This document shows positions 35,232 to 48,500 of a stretch of 64,000 nt of DNA, piece by piece. Origin of the DNA: Cinclus cinclus (lineage: Eukaryota; Chordata; Aves; Passeriformes; Cinclidae); assembly GCF_963662255.1 (NCBI RefSeq), contig NC_085049.1:60993158-61057157 (forward strand), in the 5' to 3' direction. The stretch's first letter is position 1, and each line of letters begins with the position of its first letter. The translations under genes and the position numbers were made by a program. The notes beneath the pieces are model-generated. The model did no database searches and was not told the origin of the DNA. It saw nothing but the letters and a program-made list of their open reading frames with translations.

Positions 35232-38200
35232 ATCAGATCTTTTAGATTACTTTTTCCTTCTTCCTAAAATGGCACTGGACTCCAAAAGCCACCACTGTGC
35301 CAGACATGTCTTTGTCATTATTGCTCCCAATTTTATTTAAATTATAAAAGAAACAATAAAATAACATAAATGGAGAAAAAAGAGAAGAGGTCTGGGTGTG
35401 GAAGCATTGGGAAGAAAGGCATAAGAAGGGCTACAAGAACAGCCCATATTAATGGCAGCTGGATTAACAGGTCATTAAGATCCCAGCATATTGACACAGG
35501 TCCTCTGGATATCCAGACTGGGGAGTTTAAAACCAGGTAAGTCCTAAAGACTTAATAAAAGTACGTCCTAAGACTTAATACAAGAAAAAAAAAGTGAGAT
35601 ATCTGGAGATGATGGTGCTAAGATAAAGAACAAGACTGAGCTCTAAGATACCGAGATGAGGAGACAAAGGAGAAGGAGTTTTAATGAAATTCAGAGGTGG
35701 TAAATATGGAGGCAAAAAAGACAACAGTTGCTGCCAACTCCTGTAGGATGCAAAAGATGCATCTAAAATGAGTATATGGTGGCCAAACTAAGAGAAACAC
35801 TAGAGACACAGTGAGAACTCTGGAGCCTATGAACTGAATCTTCTATGTGATTGCAAGGAAACAGAATAGTATGAACAAATGCCTTCTGGTGCCCATGAAT
35901 ACGTGGTTGTGAGGGTGTTAGTCTGAGTGAGTGAAATCAGTGTGGTTTGAAATAAAATAACCTTTCCTTTTTATAGTGTCTTGCACTGCCCTCTGTTATT
36001 TTAATATTGCAACAATAATCCCTACAAAATGAAGCATCAGAAGGCAGTATAAAGACCTCCTATGATGTCCTCAGTATGGAAAACTCTTTATCCAAACCCA
36101 TCTCCAGCTGTTCTGCAGCTTTGGAATTCATCTGCTTGGTAATTGGTTTCTTTTAGAGCTCTTTCCATTTGGTCTCATGTTCCTTTCAGCCAGGAGCTGG
36201 GAGGAAGACGAGGACAGGTGTAAAAGAAAATGAGCAAGACTCCAATGCTGCAGACATGAGGTGATAGTTTTGGATTCAACATTCCCCCTCATTTGCTCAG
36301 AAAAGCTGACCAGAGTCTCCTCTGCTGAAATTATCTGTCCTCTTTTGTCTACCTACATGATAAAGGATGTAATTCTAAGATTCAATGCAGAAGTCAAAAA
36401 ATCACATAAGAACACACATATGATTTAAAACATGTACCAGTCACAGAAGTTGTATTCTACTATTTTCCACAGTAGAATCTTCCTTTAAAGACTTTTTCCA
36501 ACAGAGACACTTTTGTCCTTCCTGGGCTTTCACTAATGTTTTTTTTTTCCCCCTGTGTTCCAGCAATAGGATCTGCTTACGATACTTCCTGGCACCAATT
36601 GGATTGTATTATTTGGGATTTCTTTTCACTGTTTCCCACCTACAACCATGGCTTCACTGGAAAATATTGCTGTACATTTATCAGGAAAATACACTGCATG
36701 AGTCACACATTGGGTACACGAGCAGTTACAACCCCGCTGGCTGGCTAAGCCTAAGATTAGTGACAATGTTGTTTACTACCATACATTTTCCATACAGCAG
36801 ACATTGAATGAGAATCTCTGCTGTGCATATATTGTATCCCAAACATCTGGACATGCCTGTAGAAAACACCTTCCCCCATGTTACTTGGCCAAGCACCTGT
36901 CTGTCATTTCAGCCCTTTGAGGTAGGTGATTATCTTTCTTGATGGTCGTTTCGCTAGTGAACTGGAGGAGGAACCAACAAACCTACTGGAGGATCCATTA
37001 AATAAAATAGCAATACTACACAATAAATAAGACATACTCACTATCTCCTAAAAAGACCCTTGTCTATTTTGAGACCTGAGTGTATAAATGAACAATAATG
37101 ATTGCAGTCAGCTGCAGTCAGCTTCATTAGAGTTGTCCAGGGAGGGATCTCATTAGGGTTAAGGTCCTGTTTTTACAGGACCAAGAGCTGTACAAACTGC
37201 AGAAGGGAGAGACCTGTGGTTATGTGCCCATCCTCAGCCCTCCACAGGAGAAGAGCCTGTCTGGCAGGAGCACCTCCAGCCAAGGGCTCTCTTATCACTG
37301 CCTGGCCTTCCCAAGCCTGGGGCTGGCTGATGACAAATGATACACAGGCACCTCCCAAGTTCACTCTCTTTTTCAGCCCCTGGAACTCTTCTGCACTGTC
37401 TGATCTCTCTGGGCTCTCTGTGCTATCACTCTAACAATGATCTGTTACTGTCCTCATCCTCTAGTGCAGGCACTGGATTGCTAAACAGAAATCTCTGTCA
37501 TTACCTTATCTGGGAAGATCTCGAGTAAGTAAGAACATAAGAAAATCATTTATCACACTGAGTTTGCACTTCCAGAACGGGAAACCATCAATAAAACAGC
37601 AGCAGGAGTGCTCTGAGGAGCTCTGTACTGCCACAGAAGAGAGATCTGCTTGGCTGGCATGACAGCTGAGAGCTTGGTTTTAGCTCCTTCTCTCCTGCCT
37701 GACAGCAAGCACCTGAAATCTCAGATCAGGTGTCGGCACCTCCATGCAAAACTTAGCGCTGAGGCACAAAGTTTACCTTAACCTGCTCCTGAGAAAAAGG
37801 TTCCTGATATCTTGCTGCTGAAGCTTTTTCCTACCTATCCCTGCCTACCTGGGGGCTGTCCTTCATTCTTCTAAATTGTGTGAGCTCCCTGAAAAGCTAC
37901 TGGGCCCCAAGAACATCCCTCATCCTTGTTCTTAGTGGGAACTTTTGCTGCTTTTGTCAGTGATCTGGGGAATGGGCTCCCTGGGATTTCTCAAAGTGGG
38001 TGGTGGAGCTTGGGGAGAAACAGAGGAGGATGGTGCTTGTTCAGAAATAGAGTCCCCTCCCACACATGTTGCCCATCTGTGACATCTCTGTCTGCCACAG
38101 AAATTCACATCTAATAAACTAAACATAAATAAAGGAGCGCCAAGTCTTTGGCTGATTGTCATGGCTAGAAATAGAAGCCAACTACTTCAGGAGCTTTGGG

Positions 38201-41200
38201 TTTGCATGCTTGATGGATTCCCAGCATAAGGACAGACATTCAGATAAACCCAGTAAGTAAACAATCCCACAGGAATTTTCAAGAAGGTGGTACTGAAGTG
38301 TGTCAAAGGACATTGGTACCACTGAAGGCAATAGGCAAGAAGCAAGGAGCAGCTCCCAGGCTGGGGAATTTGAGGATCCCAGCAAGAGTGTGAGGGCACG
38401 TTACGAGCAAGGCTACTGTACCCTTGATGTGAAAAAACTAATCATGCAGTTTTGGGACTTTCCACTTCTGCCCAACACATAGCCTCATAAAACCAGCAGC
38501 ACCGTAGCACCTTAGAGACCACTGCCCTACTGTTGGGTGTGTCTGATCATTTGAGCGTGGGGACAGGACAAGCAGACACACAGACCACCTCATTTCCCTA
38601 GGAACAGCCAAAGAAAGAATCCCATCCTATTTGTAAAATGCTGGTAAAGCAGTTTCTTAAGTTACAAATATTCTGGATGCAGTTATCTTTATTGTTAAAA
38701 GAAGAAGGATTTCATTGTCCTAAATCACAAAGCCAGACTTGCCAAGGAGTCCACTGAAATACCAGTCTCAGGACTCAGAGACCAAACACAAACCTTCCAA
38801 CAGGGCCCCCAGGCAAAGTGCTAATCCATTTGCTTGTGTTGCTTAAGTCTTTCTTCATCACCACTCTGACAGAGGGTGCCTGGTGTGTTCTCTCTGTTCT
38901 CCTTTTGCATAAGATATTTGTTCTTTTTAAAAGGTAGTGCCTGGGACACAAACGATAAGGCAGGCGCTCTTCCCTGGGAGCAGCAGTTTTATGCTTGAGG
39001 CAGAGCTGCCTCCAGGGCATGGGTATGGGCAAAAAAAAGAAATAAAAATCATACCAGGGTCAGAGGACCCATCACTCACATAGAGACAGGGAGCCAGCAG
39101 GGAGGAGGAGGGTGCAGTGAGAGCCAGCCCTGTCCTGGAGACTGAGAGGGAAGCTGTGGAATGCTTTGTACTCTCAAGCCTCCGCGCTGCTCGCAGACAG
39201 CAAGGCAGAAAGAAGAGACCCTGGTTTGGGATCCTGAGAACAACCTTAACGGGGTGATGCTCAGGTCACCCTGCTTCTGCCTGCTGCTCTGTGGGGCAGT
39301 GCATTTTTCCAGAGTGGTTTGTGTCTCTGTGGCAGTGAGCAGTCTCTGCAAACAGCAGAGACACCAGAGATGTGCTGTTCCCATGCTGGAGACCTGCAAG
39401 ATGGAAGCACCTGAAAGAGCCATTAACCATGGCAGCATCCAGACCCCCGGATGACAGAACAGGTCTGTGAAAAGAAGACTGATAAACGATTAATGACTGT
39501 TGATCATTTGATATAAGCATTACTACCTCAGTTATAGCATGAGAAGCTGACTTTCACCTTAACAATACCTTCCTTTCTGCTGCTATCTTGCCATGACTAA
39601 AATGTACCAAGCAAGGGCTCATTCACATTTTCTTCTCACATGCCACTTGTACGAATTGATTATGCAAATATACCTTCTTAATATCTTTGTAATAAAATAT
39701 TTTAAATACAACAATATTTAAACATTTTCTAATTATTCATATTGATTACACAAATATATATACTTAATATCTGCTTAACATAATATTTTCTCTTACTGCT
39801 AGTATCTCAACAGAGCGAAAAACTTGAAAATGTTGCTATGAGATGGGGTCTGAAACCCAGGATGCCCAGGGATCCAAGGAAACACAGCAACTGCTTGGAG
39901 AAAACAACGTGTCAGGGAAGGACATTCACCATCAGACCCCAAAAGAATAAAGCAGTTCATCCAGGAGGAAAGGTCTCACTGGCAAGGAGTGAGAGATGGA
40001 GGGAAAACAACAATCCAGGTCTGTTCAGCTTCAGTTATGCCAAACAAGCAATCAAACAAGATACTCCTAGTGAAATAGTGCCATTTCAACTTAGGAAAAT
40101 AGCCATCGAGAGTCACAGAGAGAGGGAAGGTGAAGAGAAAGTGTGGCCATATGGCATACATTCAGGAGATCTGCATGGAGAAGATCTGGGCTCTGTCTCC
40201 AGCTCTGCCTACAGTCTTCATCAATAGTCTGGGGTAAGTTACTGTCTGTCTCTTCTGTTTCTCAGCCAAAGAACAGAAAAAAATTGTCCAAGAAAAATAA
40301 AGTCTTGACTGCAATGGGAAGTCATGATGTATCCAGGATCAACACCCACACTGAATTCCAAGATGCCAAAGAATAATCAGAGCACAACAGATTTATATTG
40401 AAAATAACACCTCTGTATTTTAAAACACAATCTTTCAGGCATACAGCCCTCTATAATTTAGTGAAGAAGAAAACAGATGAACATTTTTTTTTCTTGAGGT
40501 GATGATTCTATTCCTTTCTAGCAATTAACAGCAATAGAGAAAAAAAATCAGGAAAACTGCAAGTTCCCATCCTGCTCTTCTGATAGTTGATTAGAATCCC
40601 GAGGACTTGACATTTGTCTGCAGTTGCCCACACAAATAATGGAATTAGAATCAGAATGCACCTGTGCTATGTCTTCTGGCACCTACAGCAGTAATGATGT
40701 GCTGCATTAAGATGGACTGAGAAAGTTACAGACAGCCACCCCACCAATGCCTCATCTGCTAGGTAAAAGGCAAGAAGTAATGTGGTGATGTAGACATACA
40801 AAACACGTGCCATGGGTGCCACAGAGTTACACTAATCCCTAACAAGATGACGAAATGTGGGCTCTGTCTTCCTCTGAGGAGCAGAGGAAGGTAGGAGACA
40901 TGAAGAATATGTAATACTATAACACAGGGATAGGGAGAAACCTGGAGTGCTCACACAGCCCATGTGTTTAGGCTGAAGACTGGATGGGGCATTTCAATCT
41001 GTATGTGGACAGGATGTGGGGTTCTCCAGGGGCTGTTGTGACCCGTGGAGGATTCAATGGCTTGAGCCCTGATGAGCATGTGGGGAGGAGGACACAGAGC
41101 TGTTTGCAGCTGTGATACAGAGGGCAACTCTGAATAGCTGCCATAGATGGAGGCCTGGTGCAGGCAGGGATGCAGTTATCCATGGGCCTTTCCTCTAGGC

Positions 41201-41837
41201 CAAAATTGCTGCTTTACGGATCATGCCTGCCTGACTGTCTGGATTTGCAGGTACTTTAGCAGAAAAGGAAGAAATTCAAATGAGAGAACAAGCACACTCT
41301 TTTTCCATGTGCATCTTGTGGTTTTGCAGGTTTTTCCACTGAAAATGTTCCTCTGAAGTTTCTTTAGTGAGTAAGCCAAAATGGGTCAAAGAGTTACTTG
41401 ATTCACAGCCTCAGAAAAAACACTTCTGTGTTCTCTCCTCTACCATTATCAGTTCTCTGTGGTATCCACCCAGCACCTTCCCTCACTGACCCTTACCTGT
41501 TACTACCACATCACTCCTCAGGCAAGCCTTCTTTCAAAACAGCCTTTGACTCTTCCTTGCCCTCCACTTTCACAGTCCTGCAAACCACTGTCCCAGTTGT
41601 GTCCTTCAGACAATATTTCCTCCTCCTGTATCAACTGTGCCCACCTCTTTGCAGCCTGTGGGCTGCCATTTTTGGTACTGAGAGGAACCCTTCCTGTGTG
41701 GAGGTGACTAAGAGTGACTAAGTCCTGTGATCTGCCCACCAGCAAAAGAGTTTATTTCTAATATTTCTGCCCAATTTATTGATTTAGCCTCCTTCCAGAT
41801 GAACTTCCCTTGGCCCCTCAGCACAAGGGACACATGG

Positions 41838-42294
41838 AGTTCCTGGAGTGACTCCAGCAGAGGACAACAAAGTCAATTAAGGGACTGGAGCATTTCTCTT
41901 ATGAGGAATGGCTGAGGGAGCAGGGACTGTTCAGGCTTGATAAGAGATGGCTGAAAGAGGACCTCATCAATGTCTGTAATCTGAAGGGGGTGTGTCGAGA
42001 GGATGGATTCAGGCAGTCTCTTCTCAGTGGTGCCAAGCAACAGGACAAGAGGCAATGAGCAGAAACCGATGCACAGAAAGTTTTGTATCTGAATATAAGG
42101 AAGAATTTATGTATAGTGCAGGTGACTGAGCACTGGAACAGATTGCCCAGAAAGGTTGTGGAGTGTCCCTCACTGAAGATATTCGAGAACCATCTGGACA
42201 CAATCCTGTGCCATGTGCTCTGGGATGACCCTGCTTGAGCAGGGAGGCTTGGATCAGATGACCTTCCACTAGACCCATTCTGTGATTCTGTGAA
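41838..42294 (+). mobile_element. Truncated CR1 LINE fragment (about 450 bp)
   Basis: Plus orientation. Typical CR1 blocks follow in order: GACAACAAAGTCAATTAAGG, GGCTGAGGGAGCAGGGACTG, ACCTCATCAATGTCTGTAAT, GCACTGGAACAGATTGCCCA, and a terminal CATTCTGTGATTCTGTGA. The equivalent of the coding end is broken by substitutions and indels. Confidence 0.93.
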
Positions 42295-45065
42295 CAGAGG
42301 TGTCAGACAGCCACACTCTTCATCCATTTATGATGAGGAAGGCAGTGGTTCCTACCATATGTTGTTCTAAATCATCACTATCTCCTCCCCATTCTGGGAA
42401 CTGAGGCTCAGCTCACTGCTGGACTTCTGTGCATGAGATGGGATCTGACTTAGGCACCGTAAAATTCATCCTGTGACAGCTATTCTGGGAAATATCTGAG
42501 AGATTTAAAAAAAAAATATTCAAAGTTGGTAGGATCCCTAGAAGAAAGAAAGATGTTCAGTCCTGCCTTGCTGTGCTGGTAGTTGACCTCTGCATGCAAA
42601 AGGCACCAGGGATCCATGGCCTGGGAGATGTCATTGCCTTTGTGCTGGCAGTCAGAGGCATCTCAGCAGTGCCCAGCCACTGCCAAGAGCAGGAGCAGTG
42701 CTGACAAGGCAAATTCACATGCACTACACCTTCTTCAGGGTAGATGCAAAGGTTGTTCAGTCCTTCTGCAGTTCCTTCAAGTTCTCTGCAGCTCAGCAGC
42801 CCCTCATAGCCAGATCCATAGCTCTGTGTGCAGTGGGACTGAAGTGATAAAGATGAGGCACAGATTTTCATAAACAAAGTCTTGGTTCAACCTGCAGGAG
42901 ATGGGGGCTAGTTCATCTCTAAGCAGCAATTCATTGTTTAATGTCACATGCAGCGGTTCAGGGGAACAAAATAAAAAAAATTGTTAGTCCCCCTTGCTGA
43001 ACCTCCAGGTCTCTGTAACATTCTGCTTCTGGAGATGTTCAAATACATATGAAATTGCATCTTCCACAGCACAACCCAATTCCTTGCTCCCTGGGGTAAA
43101 GACAACAGCTCTGACATGACTCTGCAGCCTCACTTTTCTATCAGGCAAAATTCTTAGATATTTTGAATGTCCTTTGAGTTCAGTGGCTGCTGCAGAGCAG
43201 GGGTTCTCATACCACAGTGTGTCCACAATGCTGAGGTGAAAGGGAACGCTTCATCCTGCCCTCTGTCAATTTGCATCTCAGGCTTCCTCCATTTGCAAAC
43301 CAAACCAGCCTCCCCAGACAGCTCAAAACATCTGGGCCACATACATCACAAGTTCAGGTCAGGGATGACACAACGGGGCACAAAACCCAAAGGTAAAACA
43401 AATAAGAGATTGACCCATGCACATGATTCTGCCTCTGTTTTCTACCTCAAATGCCCTATCTCAGTGACTAAGCCCACTAAAACTGCACTGCAAAAGCTTT
43501 TGGGCACAGGGATTAAGGCAGACCCCTTTATACCACTACCACCACATCTGTGCACAGGGCATCCTGTGTGCAGCACCCCAGGCTTGTTTGTGCTAAGTTC
43601 TGCAAAGTACTGCAGAACAGCTGGAGGAGGAGGACGAGGCTTTTCCTGTGGCTTGCTTGTGGCTCTCTAGTTTGTTGGTTAGATGCAGAGCTCTGTAAGG
43701 TGCAGAGGGAATTAAACTCCCCAGTGTACATAATGAAGCTCCTCAAAAGTTATCCCTATAATTATCAGTGTACACACAGCTGTGAGCACAGTCACTGGGG
43801 ACACTGCTTTTACTCCCAGGCTTGTTTGCAGAACCAGAGCTTCATTCATGTCCTATTTTGTTTCCCTGCAGCACTGAGAAAGAGTCACGTCGCTGTGCCA
43901 AATTTCTGCAACTGGCCAAGACACAGACTTCAGGCACTCGTGCAGCAGGTCAGGCCCCCCACACTCTTTGGTCTGGACCACAGACAGATGTACATGACAC
44001 TGGAAACACCTACAATGGAAAGAATCCTCACAGATGTCTCCCCAGAAGGCCTCCCCTCTCTACCATACTGCAGAGAAAGGAATAAACCCTTCCTAGGGAG
44101 GAGCAAGGTATTGCTGTAAAAAGGAGCAGTTTTCCAGCTGAGGGAAAGTGAGCAGGGTTCTTTGCAGGAGATACAGCCCTGCACATTCTAGGACTGGCAT
44201 AAAGCCAGGAGTTCAAAACCATTACCCATCGCTGACATGAGGATTCTGGAAGGCAGGTGTGAGCTTGCTCTGCCTGGGGTTCTGGGCCATTGGGAGGTGA
44301 GCCATTTCTTATCCCCAAAGCTGTAGTGTGACAGGGTCTAGGACGGGACCCTCTGGCTCCCTGGTACTTCAGAGGGGCTGATGCCTGTGCTCACACCTTC
44401 ACACAGATCAACACCGAAGCTGCTTCATGCCCAAGTCATTCCAGTCCAGTGCTACAATCTCTGCCCATACCCAGGGCAAAAGCAGCAAGGTATTCTGGCA
44501 CCTTAAACCCCTCCTCTCTCTCTGGGGCTCAGCCTTCAGCTCTTACCATCCATCCTGTACTTCTGTAGTCTTCTTTCAATGCACAAAAGCCACAAGGGCA
44601 TCAAGCAGAATTCAGGCATATATTTTTATACCTCACCCCTGTACACACAGTCATTCAAGAGGTCATCTGGTGCACACAGTTCTCTTCTCTGGCCATACAT
44701 ATGGTGGGAGCATGCTTTGCTGTGATCAACAACAGTCTCTCCTGGGTAAGATTACTGACTGCAACATCTTTGGCTCATTTATTTTTGCTGCACCATCTCA
44801 GGCCTGCTTACCTAGTGCTGTTCTGATCCCAAAACTTCACAGATACCTCCTATCCTTGTGGAAATATCTATTGATGATGGGTCCATTTCCATAGGGAATG
44901 ATTCTTAGCAACCAACATGACTGGTTAGGCATTGCATTGGTTAAACTCAGAGAAAGGATGTTTTTTGAGCTTACTTACTCATAAATAGAGACCTTGTCCT
45001 TAAGTGGAAGACAAGGGAAGTGGGAAATAACATTTGCTTAAAAATTCAGGCCATTCACTTACTGC

Positions 45066-45071
45066 TTTATT
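45066..45071 (-). terminator. ERP27: Candidate poly(A) signal of ERP27
   Basis: AATAAA on the minus strand, about 445 bases past the ERP27 stop codon at 45517-45515. Other signals further down are possible. Confidence 0.45.
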
Positions 45072-45514
45072 TAGTAAAATAAATGGAAAATTTCATATGA
45101 TATCAAGCAACAAATCTGTTTGTAGTATCAGGAAAGGCTGACAGTGGATCCCAGCAAGGCACCAAAACCCAAAAAGAATAAGGAAAACAGACCCCTGGGA
45201 ACTACTAGCTTTACCTCTGATGTTGCCATTTCACTACGCAACCCTTTTCTCCAACAGAGTGGCACAGAAAGACATATTGTAGGGCAATACCAGAGGTCCT
45301 GAAGTACTGAAAAAAAGAGATATGGAGCAAACAAATGAGAAGACATAAGAAAGAAGAGATTCCTGGAGACACAGACAGCATGTATGTACATAGAATGATG
45401 ATGAGAATCCATGACTGACTTGGCTCAGGAATTGCTGAGCTCTGTAAGGGCAGAATGTACTCTTCATACACCAGAAACAGACTGGTTACAGTCATCCTCT
45501 TGGCTGGCAAAGAA

Positions 45515-48500
45515 TCAGAGCTCTTCATTGAGGGACTTCTCCTCAGATTTGTCTTCTTTCTAAAACACATTAGAGGCATGAAATCAGATTTGACATTACT
45601 TGGTTTCTCAGCATAGGCATAAAGAAAACAAAATATCTCAAATGCCTCCCTCTGCTGTCTATGCCACTGCCCTATCTTATTTCCATTGCACAACACAAAG
45701 ACCCTGTGCTACAGGAGGACGAATTTTGACAGAGAGAGAACTTTTACCTCTGAGTGAACATGGAGATTTAATTGTGCCTCTTCTAGCAGAGACCCCTGGT
45801 AGACACCTAAGGCCCTATCCATATACTCTGTTCTGTAGTTTTCCTGATAGATTTAATTCCTGTCCATGCCACTGTCTCTCTGACATGCTCTCATATGCTG
45901 CTATCCACCATCTCCCTTCTCAGCATCCATCACTTTGTCTCCATAATTGTTCCCAAGAGATAGATGCTTCACAGAGAGCTTCATACAGCTGCAGAGATCA
46001 GTGAATTCTTCTTGCTGTAGACTAGAAGGCAGAGGTCAATGAAGAAAGAGGTTCTGCAGAAACATCCATCTCTGCTCTGACCTAAATCTAATGCTTCTCT
46101 GATATTCAGGTGGAAATGTACATGAAAGAGAAAGTGACAGGGATGGGGAGGAGTTCAAGGAACTGAAATCATCTTCTTCAAGAACCTGGTAAACAACTGC
46201 ATCAGGACCCCCTCTACCTTCTGCATTCTTTGTAGAAAACGATTACAGAAGTCCTGTACACGCTCAGTGGAGATTTCACCCACAGTCAACACATCGTGCT
46301 GATCATCTGGTGTGTGGAATACAGCCAGAGCTGGCAGCTGGGACTTCTTCAGTTGGAAGTATGACAACACTCGTTCATTGCTCTTCAAATTGCTGTCTAA
46401 GAGGATAAAGAGAATCTGTGATAGAAATAGGAAAGAAAATGTGAGAAAATCAGAAATTTGAGAAAAAATTCTTGAGAACAGATCCCCAAACAGTGATCAT
46501 ATGAATATTAACAGTGATATTTTTATAAAGAGTTTGAGAAAACCATCCCTGTCCAAGTGTTATGACAACACTTTCCTTGGCTATTATCTAGCAGTTCCGT
46601 GCCATGCATTTGTCTGTATTTTATCAAGTCCAGACTTACAGTACCAAAGAAAATGTCTTCTTTCACCTTTAAAAATATATCTACAAAATGACAGGAAGGC
46701 AGTCTCCACTTCTATCCTCTTAATAGATAAGGAAACAAGATGCCCTTTATCTTAGGAGTAAATGCCAAAGAAGCTGAATCCTTTACTTGCATGTTATTTG
46801 GATGCTCACATCCATGCAAGACCCAGAGTAAAAAGGAGTTTTGGTGTGGGAAGAATCAAATTCAATTGCAAGAATATGGGAATGGGCATCAGGAGCCTGC
46901 AAGGATAAGAACATGAGAGTACCAAAACTGAAAGACATATTGAAGCGAGCCGCAGTGAGCACAAATGAGGATGCAATGATCTGGGAAAGAGAAGTTGTTG
47001 CAAGACACCAATTTCCATACAGCCCAGCTCAGTGGAGCGTTCAGACCCAGGAGAGAAGCTCAACGTGAACAAGCCAGGATGAGAATGACCTACAGTCAGT
47101 AGTCTGTATTATAAAATTTATAAAATAAAATAAAATAGCAGTTAAATAATTAACAATTTAACAATTTAATCAGTGACCTGGTTAAATAGAATCCCTCAGC
47201 AGATGAGATCTAAGCCAATGAAATAAACAGCCAGGTAGCATATGTGATTTTATCTTCTTTTTACCCTGTGCAATCTACTGGGCCTAGCATATTCCGTGTA
47301 CCTATGGACAAGGCTCCGGCTTCACTTACACAAGAAAAGAAGAGTTAAAAGAAAAAGAAGAATTTAATATGAAGATTATATGCCCAGTTCCCAGGCTATG
47401 GCTCATGTTTTTCTTCCTTTTCAATGAAGAACACTCAAGTTAATTCCAAACTTGTTTTCTTCTCTAAAAATAAACTTCATGAATCCTAAATTCTTTACTT
47501 ATTAAATTTACGTTCTATAAAAAACAAATATATCTGAAAACTTTCCTAGGCAACAGCCTATGGGAAGGATGGATAGTTAGGCTGCTGTAAGGTTTAATTT
47601 CAGTTTTATAGTGAAATACAGAAAGAGGAACACCATTTTCACTGCATATGTGACATTCACCATTTGTAATTTTTCTTTCAAAAGTCAACTGTGCCCTAAG
47701 AGCAAAAAGTTAGTGAGCAGACAGGTTGTGGGGTACTTCTCCGAGAGTGCTTAATACATCTTTTTGCAGGATAAAACACCAAGCTAGCAAAGGGTCATAT
47801 ATTTAAGGTTCACAGGTCTAGGGACATGATCTAAGAGGCTTTCAGATGGAACAGCAGTATGTAATGTTTTATGGCTCTCTTTTCAACTAGAATGCTGGGA
47901 ATATAGGCAGTGTTGGAAGGAAGCAAAGTGTCAGTGCAGTAAATGATACTACATTTTCATGGTGCATTCAATAGCTTTTGGGTTTCTCTCTAAGAGACTG
48001 ACCAGACAGCAATAATTTTTAAATCAAATGTTAAAGAGGAAACTATTAAAATTTTAAAAAGTATTGTTGCATCACTTCCTATACAAAATCTCCACCAAAT
48101 AGCATTTTAAAATAGTAATATGAATAAATATTAGTCAATATTCTTCACTTCATCAAGCTTCCTGACTTTGCTAAAACACCCAAAACTAAAAAGCTGTACG
48201 TATTTTATCCTTGAATACCAAGAATAGAGTAGGAATAAAAGAGTAAAAAGGCTGAGGTTTAGAACTCCAAATGCCTTCTTCCTGTCAGGAGCAAACAGAA
48301 ACACATGAACTGGCCCCTCAGCTAGAAAGGCTGAGATATCATTGTCATTCTGAGTTACTGGCTTGGATCTCTCTAATGACTCCCATTTGGCTCACAGAGT
48401 TACAGTGCGCCAAAGTACAGCAAAGTTTCCTTCTCTGCCTATATTCAAAAAATACAGGAAGGAGAGCAATTGCATTTGGCCCCTGTAGCTCAGAAGAAGA

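Larger units (their letters stand above)
27505..45065. other. Gene-poor 17.5 kb between MGP and ERP27
   Basis: No coding gene was recognised on either strand. It contains two CR1 fragments, a poly(G) tract and a TTGG array, listed separately. The longest frames (175 aa plus at 29314-29841; 189 aa plus at 43550-44119) show no family features. In human the same interval lies between MGP and ERP27 and holds no protein-coding gene that I recall. The right-hand side near MGP (27505 to about 30500) is where MGP control elements would be expected, but none can be named from sequence alone. Confidence 0.5.

Noticed and set aside
46155..46217. Read-through of ERP27 exon 6 as the true C-terminus (ending MISVP)
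   Set aside because: A donor at 46217-46216 and a phase-matched exon at 45559-45515 with a retrieval tail agree better with the family length and C-terminus.
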